Shown: positions 17,452 through 26,131 of the stretch, in pieces
Layout of the letters: each line of letters begins with the position of its first letter
How positions within the stretch are numbered: position 1 is the first letter of the stretch
NCBI GenBank assembly: GCA_017480385.1
Contig: JAFVAT010000017.1
Coordinates: 29,392 to 93,391, forward strand
DNA from: Alphaproteobacteria bacterium
GTDB taxonomy: Bacteria > Pseudomonadota > Alphaproteobacteria > CAAGCB01 > CAG-977
Direction of reading: 5' to 3'
Length of the DNA stretch: 64,000 nucleotides
Notes under the pieces: model-generated
Seen by the model: only the letters and a program-made list of their open reading frames with translations
What the model was told of the DNA's origin: nothing
Databases searched by the model: none
Made by a program: the position numbers and the translations under genes

Positions 17452-18579
17452 TTATTTCTGGTCGGTCAGCGGGTCCGGATAGCGATAAATGTTGTTTTCA
17501 AAGTTTTTTAATAACAGAAAGTCGCCGTCTCGTCCGACGCAACGCTGATCATTAATAATAATTTTTCCACCGCCGCCGGGAATATCTATCGCATACGTCG
17601 GTACGGCATAACCGGAAGTGTGTCCCCGCAGCGCATTGATCAGCTCTATTCCTTTGGCGACGGGAACACGAAAATGCATTGATCCGGCGATCGGATCACA
17701 TTGAAACAAATAATAGGGACGCACGCGCGCCTTTAAAAGAGCATGCATTAGCCCTTTCAGCGTTTCGGCATCATCGTTGATGCCTTGCAGCAAAACCGTC
17801 TGAGAACCGGAGGGAATCCCCGCGTTCGCAATGCGTTCGCAGGCACGGACCGTTTCCGGCGTCATTTCATCCGGGTGCGTGAAATGCAGACTGAAATAAA
17901 CAGGGTGATGCCGGCGGATAACTTTCATTAAGGCCGGCGTGATTCGCATCGGCAAAACGGCCGGCACTTTTGATCCGATCCGGATCATTTCGACGTGTTT
18001 AATCGCCCGTAAAGAGGCAAGTAAATAGTCCAGAAGCTCATCACTCATTGTCAGCGGATCGCCGCCGGAAACAAGAACGTCCCGCACCTCTTTATGGGCA
18101 CGAATATACTCAAAGGCAGCCCGCCAGCGTTGTTTCAATCCATTGCCGCTGCAGTTTGCCGCATGACGGCCAACCAGCCTTGAGCGCGTGCAGTAACGAC
18201 AATACGCAGAACAATATTCTGTCGTTAAAAACAAGACTCTGTCCGGATAGCGATGAACTAATCCCGTAGCGACCATGCACGGCTCTTCGCCCAACGGATC
18301 GTCTGTTTCTCCGACGGAAAGCGTTTTTTCCATTGTTGACGGCAGCATCGTTTTGCGCAAAGGGGAGCGCTCCAGCAATGAGGCATAATAAGGCGTGATC
18401 GCTGTTGGGAAAACGTTCGCCTGCTGTAAAGCGTTTTGTTCGTCTTTCGTCAATGTTAATATGCGGGAGATCTGCTCCGCTGTTGTCAGACGGTTCGCCA
18501 ATTGCCAGCGCCAATCGCGCCATTCAGCCGTGGAAACGTGCGGAAAAAAAGCTTTGCGGAATAAATCTGCCTGTGTCAT
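17452..18579 (-). CDS. KamA-family radical SAM aminomutase (lysine 2,3-aminomutase or EpmB-like)
   Basis: This 375-aa protein has the radical SAM cluster C123-SAY-C127-RY-C130 and, near the C-terminus, the PLP-binding DIPGGGGK lysine motif. These enzymes move the amino group of lysine from C2 to C3. Short members such as EpmB make (R)-beta-lysine for modification of elongation factor P; longer KamA enzymes serve catabolism. The length sits between the two and neither efp nor epmA is in the window, so I do not choose. It is a single gene with AAAGGAG upstream. Confidence 0.88.
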   Translation of the reverse strand: MTQADLFRKAFFPHVSTAEWRDWRWQLANRLTTAEQISRILTLTKDEQNALQQANVFPTAITPYYASLLERSPLRKTMLPSTMEKTLSVGETDDPLGEEPCMVATGLVHRYPDRVLFLTTEYCSAYCRYCTRSRLVGRHAANCSGNGLKQRWRAAFEYIRAHKEVRDVLVSGGDPLTMSDELLDYLLASLRAIKHVEMIRIGSKVPAVLPMRITPALMKVIRRHHPVYFSLHFTHPDEMTPETVRACERIANAGIPSGSQTVLLQGINDDAETLKGLMHALLKARVRPYYLFQCDPIAGSMHFRVPVAKGIELINALRGHTSGYAVPTYAIDIPGGGGKIIINDQRCVGRDGDFLLLKNFENNIYRYPDPLTDQK

Positions 18580-19324
18580 GAAAAGCTCCTTTCAATCTGC
18601 ATAAGATACTGGCGGATTGCATAAAAAGCAAAAACTTTAACAGAAAATGAAACATTGATCGCGCAAACTTTGCTTTTTGTCGTCAGTCTGGCCTTTTTAA
18701 ATAAATATGCCATTGGTTTGAAAAAAATACAGAAAACGGTCCTTTCTTGCTTTGAACAAAATGTATGCAATCATAGGCTTATATGGTTTGTAACAATTTG
18801 TTTTATTTATTTTTTTGTTCTTGTTTGCTTTTTAGAATCGATAAAAAACAAAGGAAAGAGGGCTGCGCGTAAAAATTTTTAGAAAAAATCGGAAAAGAAA
18901 GAAGGGACGGCAGTTCTTGTAAAATATCAGCAGTTTTTTAGGGAAATCAAGAAAAAGGGAGTAAAAATGGCAGGCAGGATAAGAAACTTTTTTGCAAAAA
19001 GAGGAATATTCGGGGTGTATGAGATGCTCCCTCCCTTCAACCATGTTGATATAGTGAAAAAATGATAAAAAACATCGATCAGAATTTAATTTTGGAAAAT
19101 TTTATGCTGACAAAAGGGGTTATCCTTCTTTTGTTTTAAGAATAATTTTAGAAAAAAAGAGCTTTTTTCTGATTTTTTGTAAAAAAATAAATATAAAAAA
19201 ATCAATGTGTTGAAAAAAAGCATATGACCTTTGTCATAGGTGGTATGAAGTTTTGCAGAATTGTTTCATTTTGGATTTGGCAGGATACTGAAAATAGGAA
19301 AAGAATAAAACAGGGAGAATTGTT
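18580..19324. other. Long AT-rich intergenic region
   Basis: The 745 bases between the aminomutase and the pilin-like gene hold no clear gene. A short open frame at 18967-19065 is listed separately. Near 19221-19237 a CATATGACCTTTGTCATAG stretch contains the inverted pair ATGAC/GTCAT, with TTGAAA at 19210, so the pilin promoter may be here. Confidence 0.4.
18967..19065 (+). CDS. Possible 32-aa small protein
   Basis: ATG 18967 follows GGGAG by about five bases and opens a 32-codon frame. The N-terminus is basic and amphipathic (MAGRIRNFFAKRGIFGVYEM). Nothing else supports it; chance occurrence is quite possible in this AT-rich gap. Confidence 0.2.
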   Translation: MAGRIRNFFAKRGIFGVYEMLPPFNHVDIVKK

Positions 19325-19942
19325 ATGAAAAATATTCATTCACAAGAATCCGGTCGTTCCATGATCGAAATGCTGGGCGTTCTGGCAATTATCGGCGTGT
19401 TGTCGGTCGGCGGTATCGCGGGCTATTCCCAGGCGATGAACAAATTTAAGGTCACCAAAACAACAGACCAAATCCAAACTCTGATTACAAATATTCGTAC
19501 GCTCACGGCTTCTCAGAGGAATTATGACCTGGTTAATAAACCGGATATTTTACAGAAAATGGGTGCATTAACAGATGAAATGTGTTCGTCTACGACTTGC
19601 TCTACGACAAATATGGTCAATCCGTATGGCGGCGATATTAAAATCGCTACTTATGATATTAAGTCTGGTGATAAAAAGGCGTTTTACGTTGCTTACCAAG
19701 GGTTGCCCAATAGTGCTTGTGTTTCTTTGGCGACACAGTCCTGGGGTGATGCTTCTTCAGGTTTGGTCGCTATTCAAACTGCATCTACTGCATTGACACC
19801 TACGTCGGCTCCTACCGCTACAACAACGGCAGGAACTATGGTAACGGCAGACAAAACAGCGGAAAATCCGATGCCTTATGCTTCAGCATCTACGGGATGT
19901 GGGGATGCGAGTGTTTCTACAGTAGTGTTTTTCTATAAATAA
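19325..19942 (+). CDS. Type IV pilin-like / pseudopilin protein
   Basis: This 205-aa protein carries a class III signal: GRSMIEMLGVLAIIGVLS after a short basic leader. Cleavage is expected after Gly and Glu is at mature position 5, followed by the hydrophobic helix. The soluble part has a cysteine cluster CSSTTC, further cysteines, and a Thr/Ala-rich stretch (TALTPTSAPTATTTAGT) near residue 160. It would be processed by a prepilin peptidase and assembled by a type II/IV pilus-type machine, none of which is in this window. AGGGAGA precedes the ATG; a strong terminator follows. Confidence 0.82.
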   Translation: MKNIHSQESGRSMIEMLGVLAIIGVLSVGGIAGYSQAMNKFKVTKTTDQIQTLITNIRTLTASQRNYDLVNKPDILQKMGALTDEMCSSTTCSTTNMVNPYGGDIKIATYDIKSGDKKAFYVAYQGLPNSACVSLATQSWGDASSGLVAIQTASTALTPTSAPTATTTAGTMVTADKTAENPMPYASASTGCGDASVSTVVFFYK

Positions 19943-19956
19943 TTATCTGCAAACAT

Positions 19957-19989
19957 AAAGAGTGGGGAATTTTTCCCCACTCTTTATTT
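19957..19989 (+). terminator. Rho-independent terminator after the pilin-like gene
   Basis: Perfect AAAGAGTGGGGAA/TTCCCCACTCTTT stem with a TTTT loop, followed by ATTTG. Confidence 0.88.
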
Positions 19990-20038
19990 GTAAATGCATT
20001 TGTTTTGACGCTTTTCCTGATCGGATACGGAATTATAT

Positions 20039-21655
20039 ATGCAAAATAAAATAAGTCTGTCTTTTCTTTTATCGTATATCAAAAAAATTTTCTCCAAAGA
20101 TACGGCTCTTTTGGTGCTTTTCTTGATCGGAGCGGGATTATTGTCCGTCTGGCTGGCTCAAGATCTGACGCATGACTTTTTAATGTACCATTACTATAAC
20201 GGTTTTGCTTTTTTAAATAATCGCCTAACGCTTGATATTGCTCCTGCACAGATCGCTACGTATTACAATCCACTGTTAGATGCCGTTTTATACATTCTGG
20301 ACAACACATTTTCAAAAAATCCTTTTCTGTTCGTTATGGGATTGCCGGCAGGGTTGGCTTTGTTCATCATTTATAAAATTGCCGATTTGTTTTTTGACGA
20401 TCATAAAAAAATATGGATTCCGGTAAGCCTGTTGATTTCCTTGACAGGGTTTGCTTTTTTTCGGCAAATCGGCACATGTACGCATGAAATCACGCTGGCA
20501 TGTTTCGTCCTTGGGGCGGTTTATATTTTATTGAAAAATCCGATAAAACCCATTTGGTATTTTATTGCCGGCGCGCTGCTGGGGGCTGCCGCCGGATTTA
20601 AGCTGACAGCGGCTCTGTATTGCATTTCGACGGGAATAACTTTGATTTTGTTTTATAAGACATTGGTAAAACCCAAAACGTTTATCAGTTTGTTCATCTT
20701 TGGCGGATTAACCGGTTTTTTGGCTATAGACGGCTTTTGGATGGGAATATTATGGAAGAACTTTCAAAATCCGTTTTTTCCGTTTTGGAACAGGATTTTT
20801 AAATCGCCTTATTTTTTTGATGTCAACTATGTTGATGACCTGCATTTGTCCTATGATTGGAAAAAACTGCTGTTTTTGCCTTTTTTAATTTTTTCAGGCA
20901 ATATTTATAATCCAGGGGAGGTACGTGAAAAATATTTAGTTGCAGGCATTACTTTTTCCGACGCCCGTTGGATGTTTGGCTTTCTGTTACTTTGTGCATT
21001 TTCTATAAAATTGCTGAATAGTGCTTTTCGCCATTCTGTTTCCAGACGGACTTTTTTTATAATATCTTTTATGGTTTTATCTTATCTGGTATGGCTTTTT
21101 TCTTCTCAAAATATTCGTTTTACTGTTCCCATAGAAATGCTGTTCGGCATTATATTCATTAAAGTGTTATCCTTGTATTCTCTGCCAAAATCATTATTTA
21201 AACAAACTGCAGCTGGCGTTTTTGTTTGCCTGTTCTTTTTTATTTTACTGACTTCTCCATTTTTTTCACACCGGTGGGGAGTGTATTACCGATCTAGTGT
21301 TCCTAATAATGCAGTTTTTCCTAAAAATGCGCTGATCTTAACCGCCGGGAGTCCAAATTCTTATTTTGCAGCTAAATTTGCCGAACGCACAAATGCTCCG
21401 ATAATAAACGCCTTACTTAATCCGATACAAAAAACGATCTATTTAGATTTTGCAGATCAGTTCTTTGTCAAACAAAGAAAAAACATTATCGATCATAATC
21501 TTGTTCAAGAAATTTTTATTGTAAATATTAATCGTATTGCAGATATTGAAATAGAAAAACAAAAATGTGTTTATTTAAAAAACAATCCTTTACAGAACAA
21601 AATAGCTATTTGTTCTAATCAAAAATTGTTAAACAATATTTTTAAAAGAAAATGA
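20039..21655 (+). CDS. GT-C type membrane glycosyltransferase-like protein
   Basis: This 538-aa protein has about ten membrane helices. After the first helix comes a loop with acidic residues (LAQDLTHDFLMYHYYNG), as in GT-C enzymes that use polyprenyl-linked sugars. The last 110 residues form a small soluble domain. The acceptor and donor are unknown. The 5' half is ordinary; the last 300 bases are more AT-rich. The ribosome site is weak. Another GT-C-like protein is at 36822-38645, but the two are not close relatives by eye. Confidence 0.65.
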   Translation: MQNKISLSFLLSYIKKIFSKDTALLVLFLIGAGLLSVWLAQDLTHDFLMYHYYNGFAFLNNRLTLDIAPAQIATYYNPLLDAVLYILDNTFSKNPFLFVMGLPAGLALFIIYKIADLFFDDHKKIWIPVSLLISLTGFAFFRQIGTCTHEITLACFVLGAVYILLKNPIKPIWYFIAGALLGAAAGFKLTAALYCISTGITLILFYKTLVKPKTFISLFIFGGLTGFLAIDGFWMGILWKNFQNPFFPFWNRIFKSPYFFDVNYVDDLHLSYDWKKLLFLPFLIFSGNIYNPGEVREKYLVAGITFSDARWMFGFLLLCAFSIKLLNSAFRHSVSRRTFFIISFMVLSYLVWLFSSQNIRFTVPIEMLFGIIFIKVLSLYSLPKSLFKQTAAGVFVCLFFFILLTSPFFSHRWGVYYRSSVPNNAVFPKNALILTAGSPNSYFAAKFAERTNAPIINALLNPIQKTIYLDFADQFFVKQRKNIIDHNLVQEIFIVNINRIADIEIEKQKCVYLKNNPLQNKIAICSNQKLLNNIFKRK

Positions 21656-22520
21656 TTGATTCTATTGGATAGGGCCGTTGAGCTGAATTTCACTCTGCTT
21701 TGCGGCGAAGTATTTTTATCTGTGCAAAAACCGATTGTTTTATGCAGACATTTTTGTGTGGTCGTTGTTTTTTGTAAAAAATATAGCGTTTCTGCCGAGT
21801 CGAAAAAAATTAAAAATACTCTTTGCCGCCTTTTATTGGGAAATAACAATTTGTTATATATTGTTTTTATGGTATTTTTTATCAAAACGACTCGGAAAAA
21901 CGACTCGATGAGAAAAAATTGCTATTTTTTTTAACACGTTTTAGATGAAAAACATTTTGTGATAAGTGTGTTTTTTTTTAATGCTTTTATCGCTCTTCTT
22001 TTTCATTTTCTAAATCTCTTTTATTTAAATGAGTCGCATAAATTTTAAAGGAGAAAAAGAGAGCCAAAAAAACAGAGCGATACATTTGAAGATAAAAGAG
22101 ATTATAAAAATCATTTGCACTTATAAGGTGTGTTTCGAAATGACCGGTATTTTGTTCGAAAGGGAGGGGGAGGCAGATGTAAAGAATGATTCCGTAAAAG
22201 TACGAGGTGCAATCGGGACATGACCATATCGGACATTATTGAGGTCTCACGGCTCCGGGGTGGGGCCCTGATCCGACTTTCCGGTTCACCCTCTCTGCCG
22301 CCCTGACAGCTGAAGCAGCTCTGACAGGTGAATATCCGGGACCCGAAGCAAGATTGATCCGGTATCGGTCCGCTCACTGTCGTCATCTGACAGGTAAATT
22401 CAGAGTTCCGGGGCTGGCCTTGATCTGACGTTACTTTCTGCAGCGTCTCCCTCCTTCCAGCAATGCCCGTGAGTATTTTTTTCAACAATGCATGTCGATT
22501 TGTCAGAAGTGCCGAATCGC
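21656..22520. other. Gene-free region with a sharp change in composition
   Basis: 21656-22190 is AT-rich with no frame I believe. From about 22200 the sequence becomes GC-richer and contains short recurring phrases such as CTGACAGGTGAATAT and CTGACAGGTAAATTC (near 22320 and 22388). Open frames here have unlike codon use and no ribosome sites, so I treat it as noncoding or decayed sequence leading into the 40-bp repeats. Confidence 0.4.
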
Positions 22521-22640
22521 TGCATACCCTTCGGATGCTGCCAATAAAAGGCCGGACCCATGCATACCCTTCGGATGCTGCCAATAAAAGACCGGCCCCG
22601 CGCATACCTTTTAGAGGCTACCGGTACAGAACTGCCCTCG
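22521..22640 (+). repeat. Tandem 40-bp repeats (two near-identical units and one diverged)
   Basis: Units 22521-22560 and 22561-22600 differ at only a few positions and share GCATACCCTTCGGATGCTGC and CCAATAAAAG. 22601-22640 is a diverged third unit that begins CGCATACC. The unit length is not a multiple of three, which argues against a coding repeat. Confidence 0.75.
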
Positions 22641-22770
22641 CGCATGTTAAAAAGAGCACTTTACGCACAAGCCCTCTTCGTTTTTTTTGCTGAAATGACA
22701 GTTAAGGAACGTCTTTAAAAAAAGATGCTGTCCGCTGCACGAGTGCTTTTATAATATAAAAGGCCGGTGC

Positions 22771-23199
22771 TTATCGCAGTGTTTTCGCCGATACATAAGC
22801 GATTGCCGCATGTTCCGCGCAATATGGCTTGTCCGGTAAAGTTTCTTTGCCGCAGAAATGAAAATCCTCATCTTTCGGATCGCCGATCGGCCAACGGCAA
22901 GAGGTTGAAGTTAAGTCGTTAACGGTAAACAGCTTTTTCTTTTCTTTTTCTACAGCTTTTTGGACAGCGGCGGCCTTCGCCGTTTTCTTTTTTTCACCGG
23001 TATTTCCCGTACCGTCTGCGGCTGCCGTTTCATCTTCGCCGCGGCGGATCGGGGACGGGCGGCCATTCAATCCCAAGCGGTGCGCTTTGCCGACAACGGC
23101 GTTTTTAGATACGCCCAAGGCCTTTCCGATTTCACCTGTCGTTAATCCCTTATCCCAAAGGCGTTTCAGTTCTTCGACTTGTTCATCTGTCCAACCCAT
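22771..23199 (-). CDS. gcrA: Cell-cycle regulator GcrA
   Basis: GcrA binds sigma70-RNA polymerase at promoters carrying methylated GANTC sites and activates cell-cycle genes in Alphaproteobacteria. The 142-aa protein has the N-terminal helix-turn-helix WTDEQVEELKRLWDKGLT and EIGKALGVSKNAVVGKAHRLGL. A Lys/Ala linker and the C-terminal sigma-binding domain with CRWPIGDP, FHFCG and PYCAEH follow. It is the last gene of a leftward unit behind two secreted-protein genes, 14 bases after the preceding stop. Confidence 0.95.
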   Translation of the reverse strand: MGWTDEQVEELKRLWDKGLTTGEIGKALGVSKNAVVGKAHRLGLNGRPSPIRRGEDETAAADGTGNTGEKKKTAKAAAVQKAVEKEKKKLFTVNDLTSTSCRWPIGDPKDEDFHFCGKETLPDKPYCAEHAAIAYVSAKTLR

Positions 23200-23213
23200 T
23201 AGTATATCCTTTG

Positions 23214-24521
23214 CTAATAAATGCCGTAAACGGGCGTTTCTATAAACATCATATCCCTGGTTGCAAAAACCTTTCGGATATTATCACCATAATTTTTGAC
23301 TGCAAGCAGGTTTTCTCGCGTTGACGAATACATGCCTAGGAAAAGCTGTATGCTATCCCAAGAAACCTGCCGGTCGTGAGGGGTTAAAACGTCAAAAGAT
23401 TTTGGCGGTTTTTTCAGCTTTCTCCATGCGGCCAAATTCAGGGCAATAGCCGGAGACATATTAGCGACTCGGCGCGCTTTGATGATTTTATCAACAGTAA
23501 TGCCCCAGCTTTCCGGAGTAAAGCCGCTTTTTGCGACCGTTTTGGCAAATTTGTCTTTTTCCGGCAGCCGACTGATTTTATCGACTAAAACCTGCATTGG
23601 GTTTAACATTTCTCCCATAAGATTATTGTCACTGAGCGACATGTCCCGCAGGGCCGTATGAAAATCATCGAACCGGTTTGTTCCGAAAGCAAGTTCGATA
23701 TTTTTAAAAGATGCCAGCGCCGCTTCCACGTCTCCTTCTGTTAACGGAGAAGTTTGCGTGACCTGATCAGCCGGCGTCTGCGGACGGACAATTTTTTCCA
23801 AAGCCTCGCCTGATTGATATTTTGCCGGATCCGGCATCTTGAATTTGGTCAGCAGAGACCTGTTATTTACATCAAACAAGCCATCAGGCTTTCCGTCTTC
23901 ATCAATGGAAATGATTTTATTATATCCTTTAAACGTTGATTTTTCGCGTTCGGGCAGGGCCCATGCTTCCGGCATCAGGTAAATATACAGGTGGGTAGAC
24001 ATGTATTTGCCGTACTTTTTTGCGTATTCCTGCATTTGCGGCGCAATGCGCGTCGGGAATTTTCCCTTTGTTTCTTTGATGCCGGGGATATTTAAGATAC
24101 GGTCCGAAACATACGGCATTTCATGAATAAAGGGTCCGATATACTGATAAGCGTACTTCGGCAGCGTCAGAATCAGACGGTAAATGTCGTCCTCCAGCTT
24201 TTCATTGGCCTGAACCATGGCCTCCAATCCGCCGGGATAAGACGTTTCGATCATTTCGACAATAGCCGAATAAACGGTTTCCTGATTGATTGCTTCAACT
24301 TTGCGGTTTTTCTTCTTTTGGACCGATTTTTGATCCAAGCTGGCCTTCAGATCGGTCATCAAGCTTTTAAAACGCTGATCCGCTTGTTGAAAAGACGAAG
24401 CAGAAATTTTCTCGTCCTCTTCTTCTTCGACAACCGTTACTTCCAGCGGTTGCCAGTTCAAACGTTCCTGAGCCGCGACCGGCCATGACAGTAAAGCAAG
24501 TAAGCAAAGCAGTCTGAGCAT
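23214..24521 (-). CDS. Secreted protein of unknown function
   Basis: This 435-aa protein has a clear signal peptide (MLRLLCLLALLSWPVAAQE). A glutamate run VVEEEEDEK follows, then a helical body with no cysteines in the mature part. The body includes tyrosine-rich loops such as LPKYAYQYIGPFIHEMPY and YMSTHLYIYLMPEAW. I do not recognise the family. It lies seven bases after the DUF4139 gene and before gcrA, so it is probably co-transcribed and periplasmic. Confidence 0.6.
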   Translation of the reverse strand: MLRLLCLLALLSWPVAAQERLNWQPLEVTVVEEEEDEKISASSFQQADQRFKSLMTDLKASLDQKSVQKKKNRKVEAINQETVYSAIVEMIETSYPGGLEAMVQANEKLEDDIYRLILTLPKYAYQYIGPFIHEMPYVSDRILNIPGIKETKGKFPTRIAPQMQEYAKKYGKYMSTHLYIYLMPEAWALPEREKSTFKGYNKIISIDEDGKPDGLFDVNNRSLLTKFKMPDPAKYQSGEALEKIVRPQTPADQVTQTSPLTEGDVEAALASFKNIELAFGTNRFDDFHTALRDMSLSDNNLMGEMLNPMQVLVDKISRLPEKDKFAKTVAKSGFTPESWGITVDKIIKARRVANMSPAIALNLAAWRKLKKPPKSFDVLTPHDRQVSWDSIQLFLGMYSSTRENLLAVKNYGDNIRKVFATRDMMFIETPVYGIY

Positions 24522-24528
24522 ATCTTAA

Positions 24529-25956
24529 CTAAGGGCTTTTGACCCGTACCATATAGTTTAGTGTATTTTGTCCTTTGGCCGGAATCTCGACCGTCCATTC
24601 CGCCTGCCGGGAAGAAGAGGTTCGGTAAGGAATGGGGGAATCCGTAATGGACCACTGGTTCGGGAAATCCTGCTGATAGGTGACTTTGACCGGTTTGTCC
24701 GTCGCGTTTTTAAACGTTAAGGAATAGCCGGCTTCATACGCTTTGTCTGAAAAAGCGGTATAAGCTGTTTCCTTGCCCTGAACCGTCACGTCAAAAGCGC
24801 TGCCCAGATTCAGCTTGATTTTGCCGTTTTCAGGCGTGTGGGGAATCCTGTCTTCGCCGACAAAGAAAGTATTATGTTTCGCATCGGCTTTGTAAACGCG
24901 AATGATGCCGCCAGGCAGGGACAATCCTAAATTAGAAGCCTTATCGTTATCCAATTTTAAAACGACTTCCGCATTTCGTGTCGGAAATTCTCCAAAATTA
25001 CCGCGGCTTCTGTATGTCGGGACAATGTTGACAAACTTATATTCTTTTTGAACCTTTGCTCCGGAAGCGGACAGCAAAGCCAGCTGCTTTGTTTGATTGG
25101 AAGCAATATCCGTCATGCGTCCCAGCGAATATAAATGATAGTCCATGAGCTGTTCTTCCGTCATGCCTTCAGCAACGGCGGCATTGTCCATCATCGCCAT
25201 GGATCGGGCCGCTTTCATCATCATAGGCCGCGGCTGAACGGGACGGATACGGTTAACCGAACCGGCAACAAATTGAATATTGGCATTTTTATAAGCGATG
25301 CCGGAGGTGTTTGTCAGAGTTACCCAGCCGTTTAAGTTGATTTTGTCTTCCGTATCATTTAATTCGGCAACATAATCCGCACGCCAGGTCAGGCCGTTCG
25401 TTAAATAGCTGAGTTCTACCTCCTGCGTACCGTCCTGATCCGCCATTACGTTAAAGGTGAGTGTTGGCTGATCATACAAGTCGGCGGGAACGTCGGGGAA
25501 AATCAGACGACCGGTATATTCCGTTTCAATTCTGTCCCCGATTTGCAGGACCAATCCTGCGTCTACGGACAATACTTTTGCATTTTCGATTGTTTTTTTG
25601 CCGCTGATGTAATGCGTTTCGATCACTTGGATATTTTTGCCCAAGAACTTGCGCAGCAAAGAATCGCGGGACAATAAATCGAAATAAAAATTTTGCTCCA
25701 GCACTTTTACGCCCGCCGCGTCAAACAAGGCCGTTTCGGGCTGAATTTGGGCGGAAACGCCTTGGAAAGAAAGGGCGTTTTCCCCCTGTTTGAAAGAAAT
25801 GGAGCGGGTATCTTTGATTAATCCCAAGCCATTATTATAAACAGTGACGTTTAAAGATTTGGTGGAATCCGGCGAAACAACGGTTGCCGCCGCCAAAGCT
25901 GTGCGGGCCGTCAGGCAGACAGCGCCGAAGAACAAAAGAAATCGTTTTACTGACAA
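24529..25956 (-). CDS. DUF4139 family secreted protein
   Basis: This 475-aa protein has a signal peptide (VKRFLLFFGAVCLTARTALAA). A DUF4140/4139-like body includes VTVYNNGLGLIKDTR near residue 35, LSYLTNGLTWRADYVAEL around 205, and a terminal beta-sandwich of strands ending NTLNYMVRVKSP. The family is of unknown role. The start codon is TTG, supported by GGGGGA seven bases upstream. It is the first gene of the unit leading to gcrA. Confidence 0.82.
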   Translation of the reverse strand: MSVKRFLLFFGAVCLTARTALAAATVVSPDSTKSLNVTVYNNGLGLIKDTRSISFKQGENALSFQGVSAQIQPETALFDAAGVKVLEQNFYFDLLSRDSLLRKFLGKNIQVIETHYISGKKTIENAKVLSVDAGLVLQIGDRIETEYTGRLIFPDVPADLYDQPTLTFNVMADQDGTQEVELSYLTNGLTWRADYVAELNDTEDKINLNGWVTLTNTSGIAYKNANIQFVAGSVNRIRPVQPRPMMMKAARSMAMMDNAAVAEGMTEEQLMDYHLYSLGRMTDIASNQTKQLALLSASGAKVQKEYKFVNIVPTYRSRGNFGEFPTRNAEVVLKLDNDKASNLGLSLPGGIIRVYKADAKHNTFFVGEDRIPHTPENGKIKLNLGSAFDVTVQGKETAYTAFSDKAYEAGYSLTFKNATDKPVKVTYQQDFPNQWSITDSPIPYRTSSSRQAEWTVEIPAKGQNTLNYMVRVKSP

Positions 25957-26131
25957 GGCGTTTCCCCCTGCAAAAAGTTAAAATTTTATTTATTTTAAGA
26001 GGGCGCCTTTGTTTGTGCAAGAATTATCTTTTCCATATGCATGAAACGGGACATATAAAAAAGTTTGCACGCGGGCGCGGAAAAACGTATAACCTAATCT
26101 AACAGGAACTTGACTAACGTAAGGAAAGATT

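Noticed and set aside
21656..21934. 92-aa frame directly after the membrane protein gene
   Set aside because: It starts at the preceding stop without a ribosome site, is AT-driven and looks like read-through of noncoding sequence.
22111..22645. Overlapping minus-strand frames over the 40-bp repeats
   Set aside because: The unit is not a multiple of three, so repeats are read in changing frames; no ribosome site; likely noncoding.
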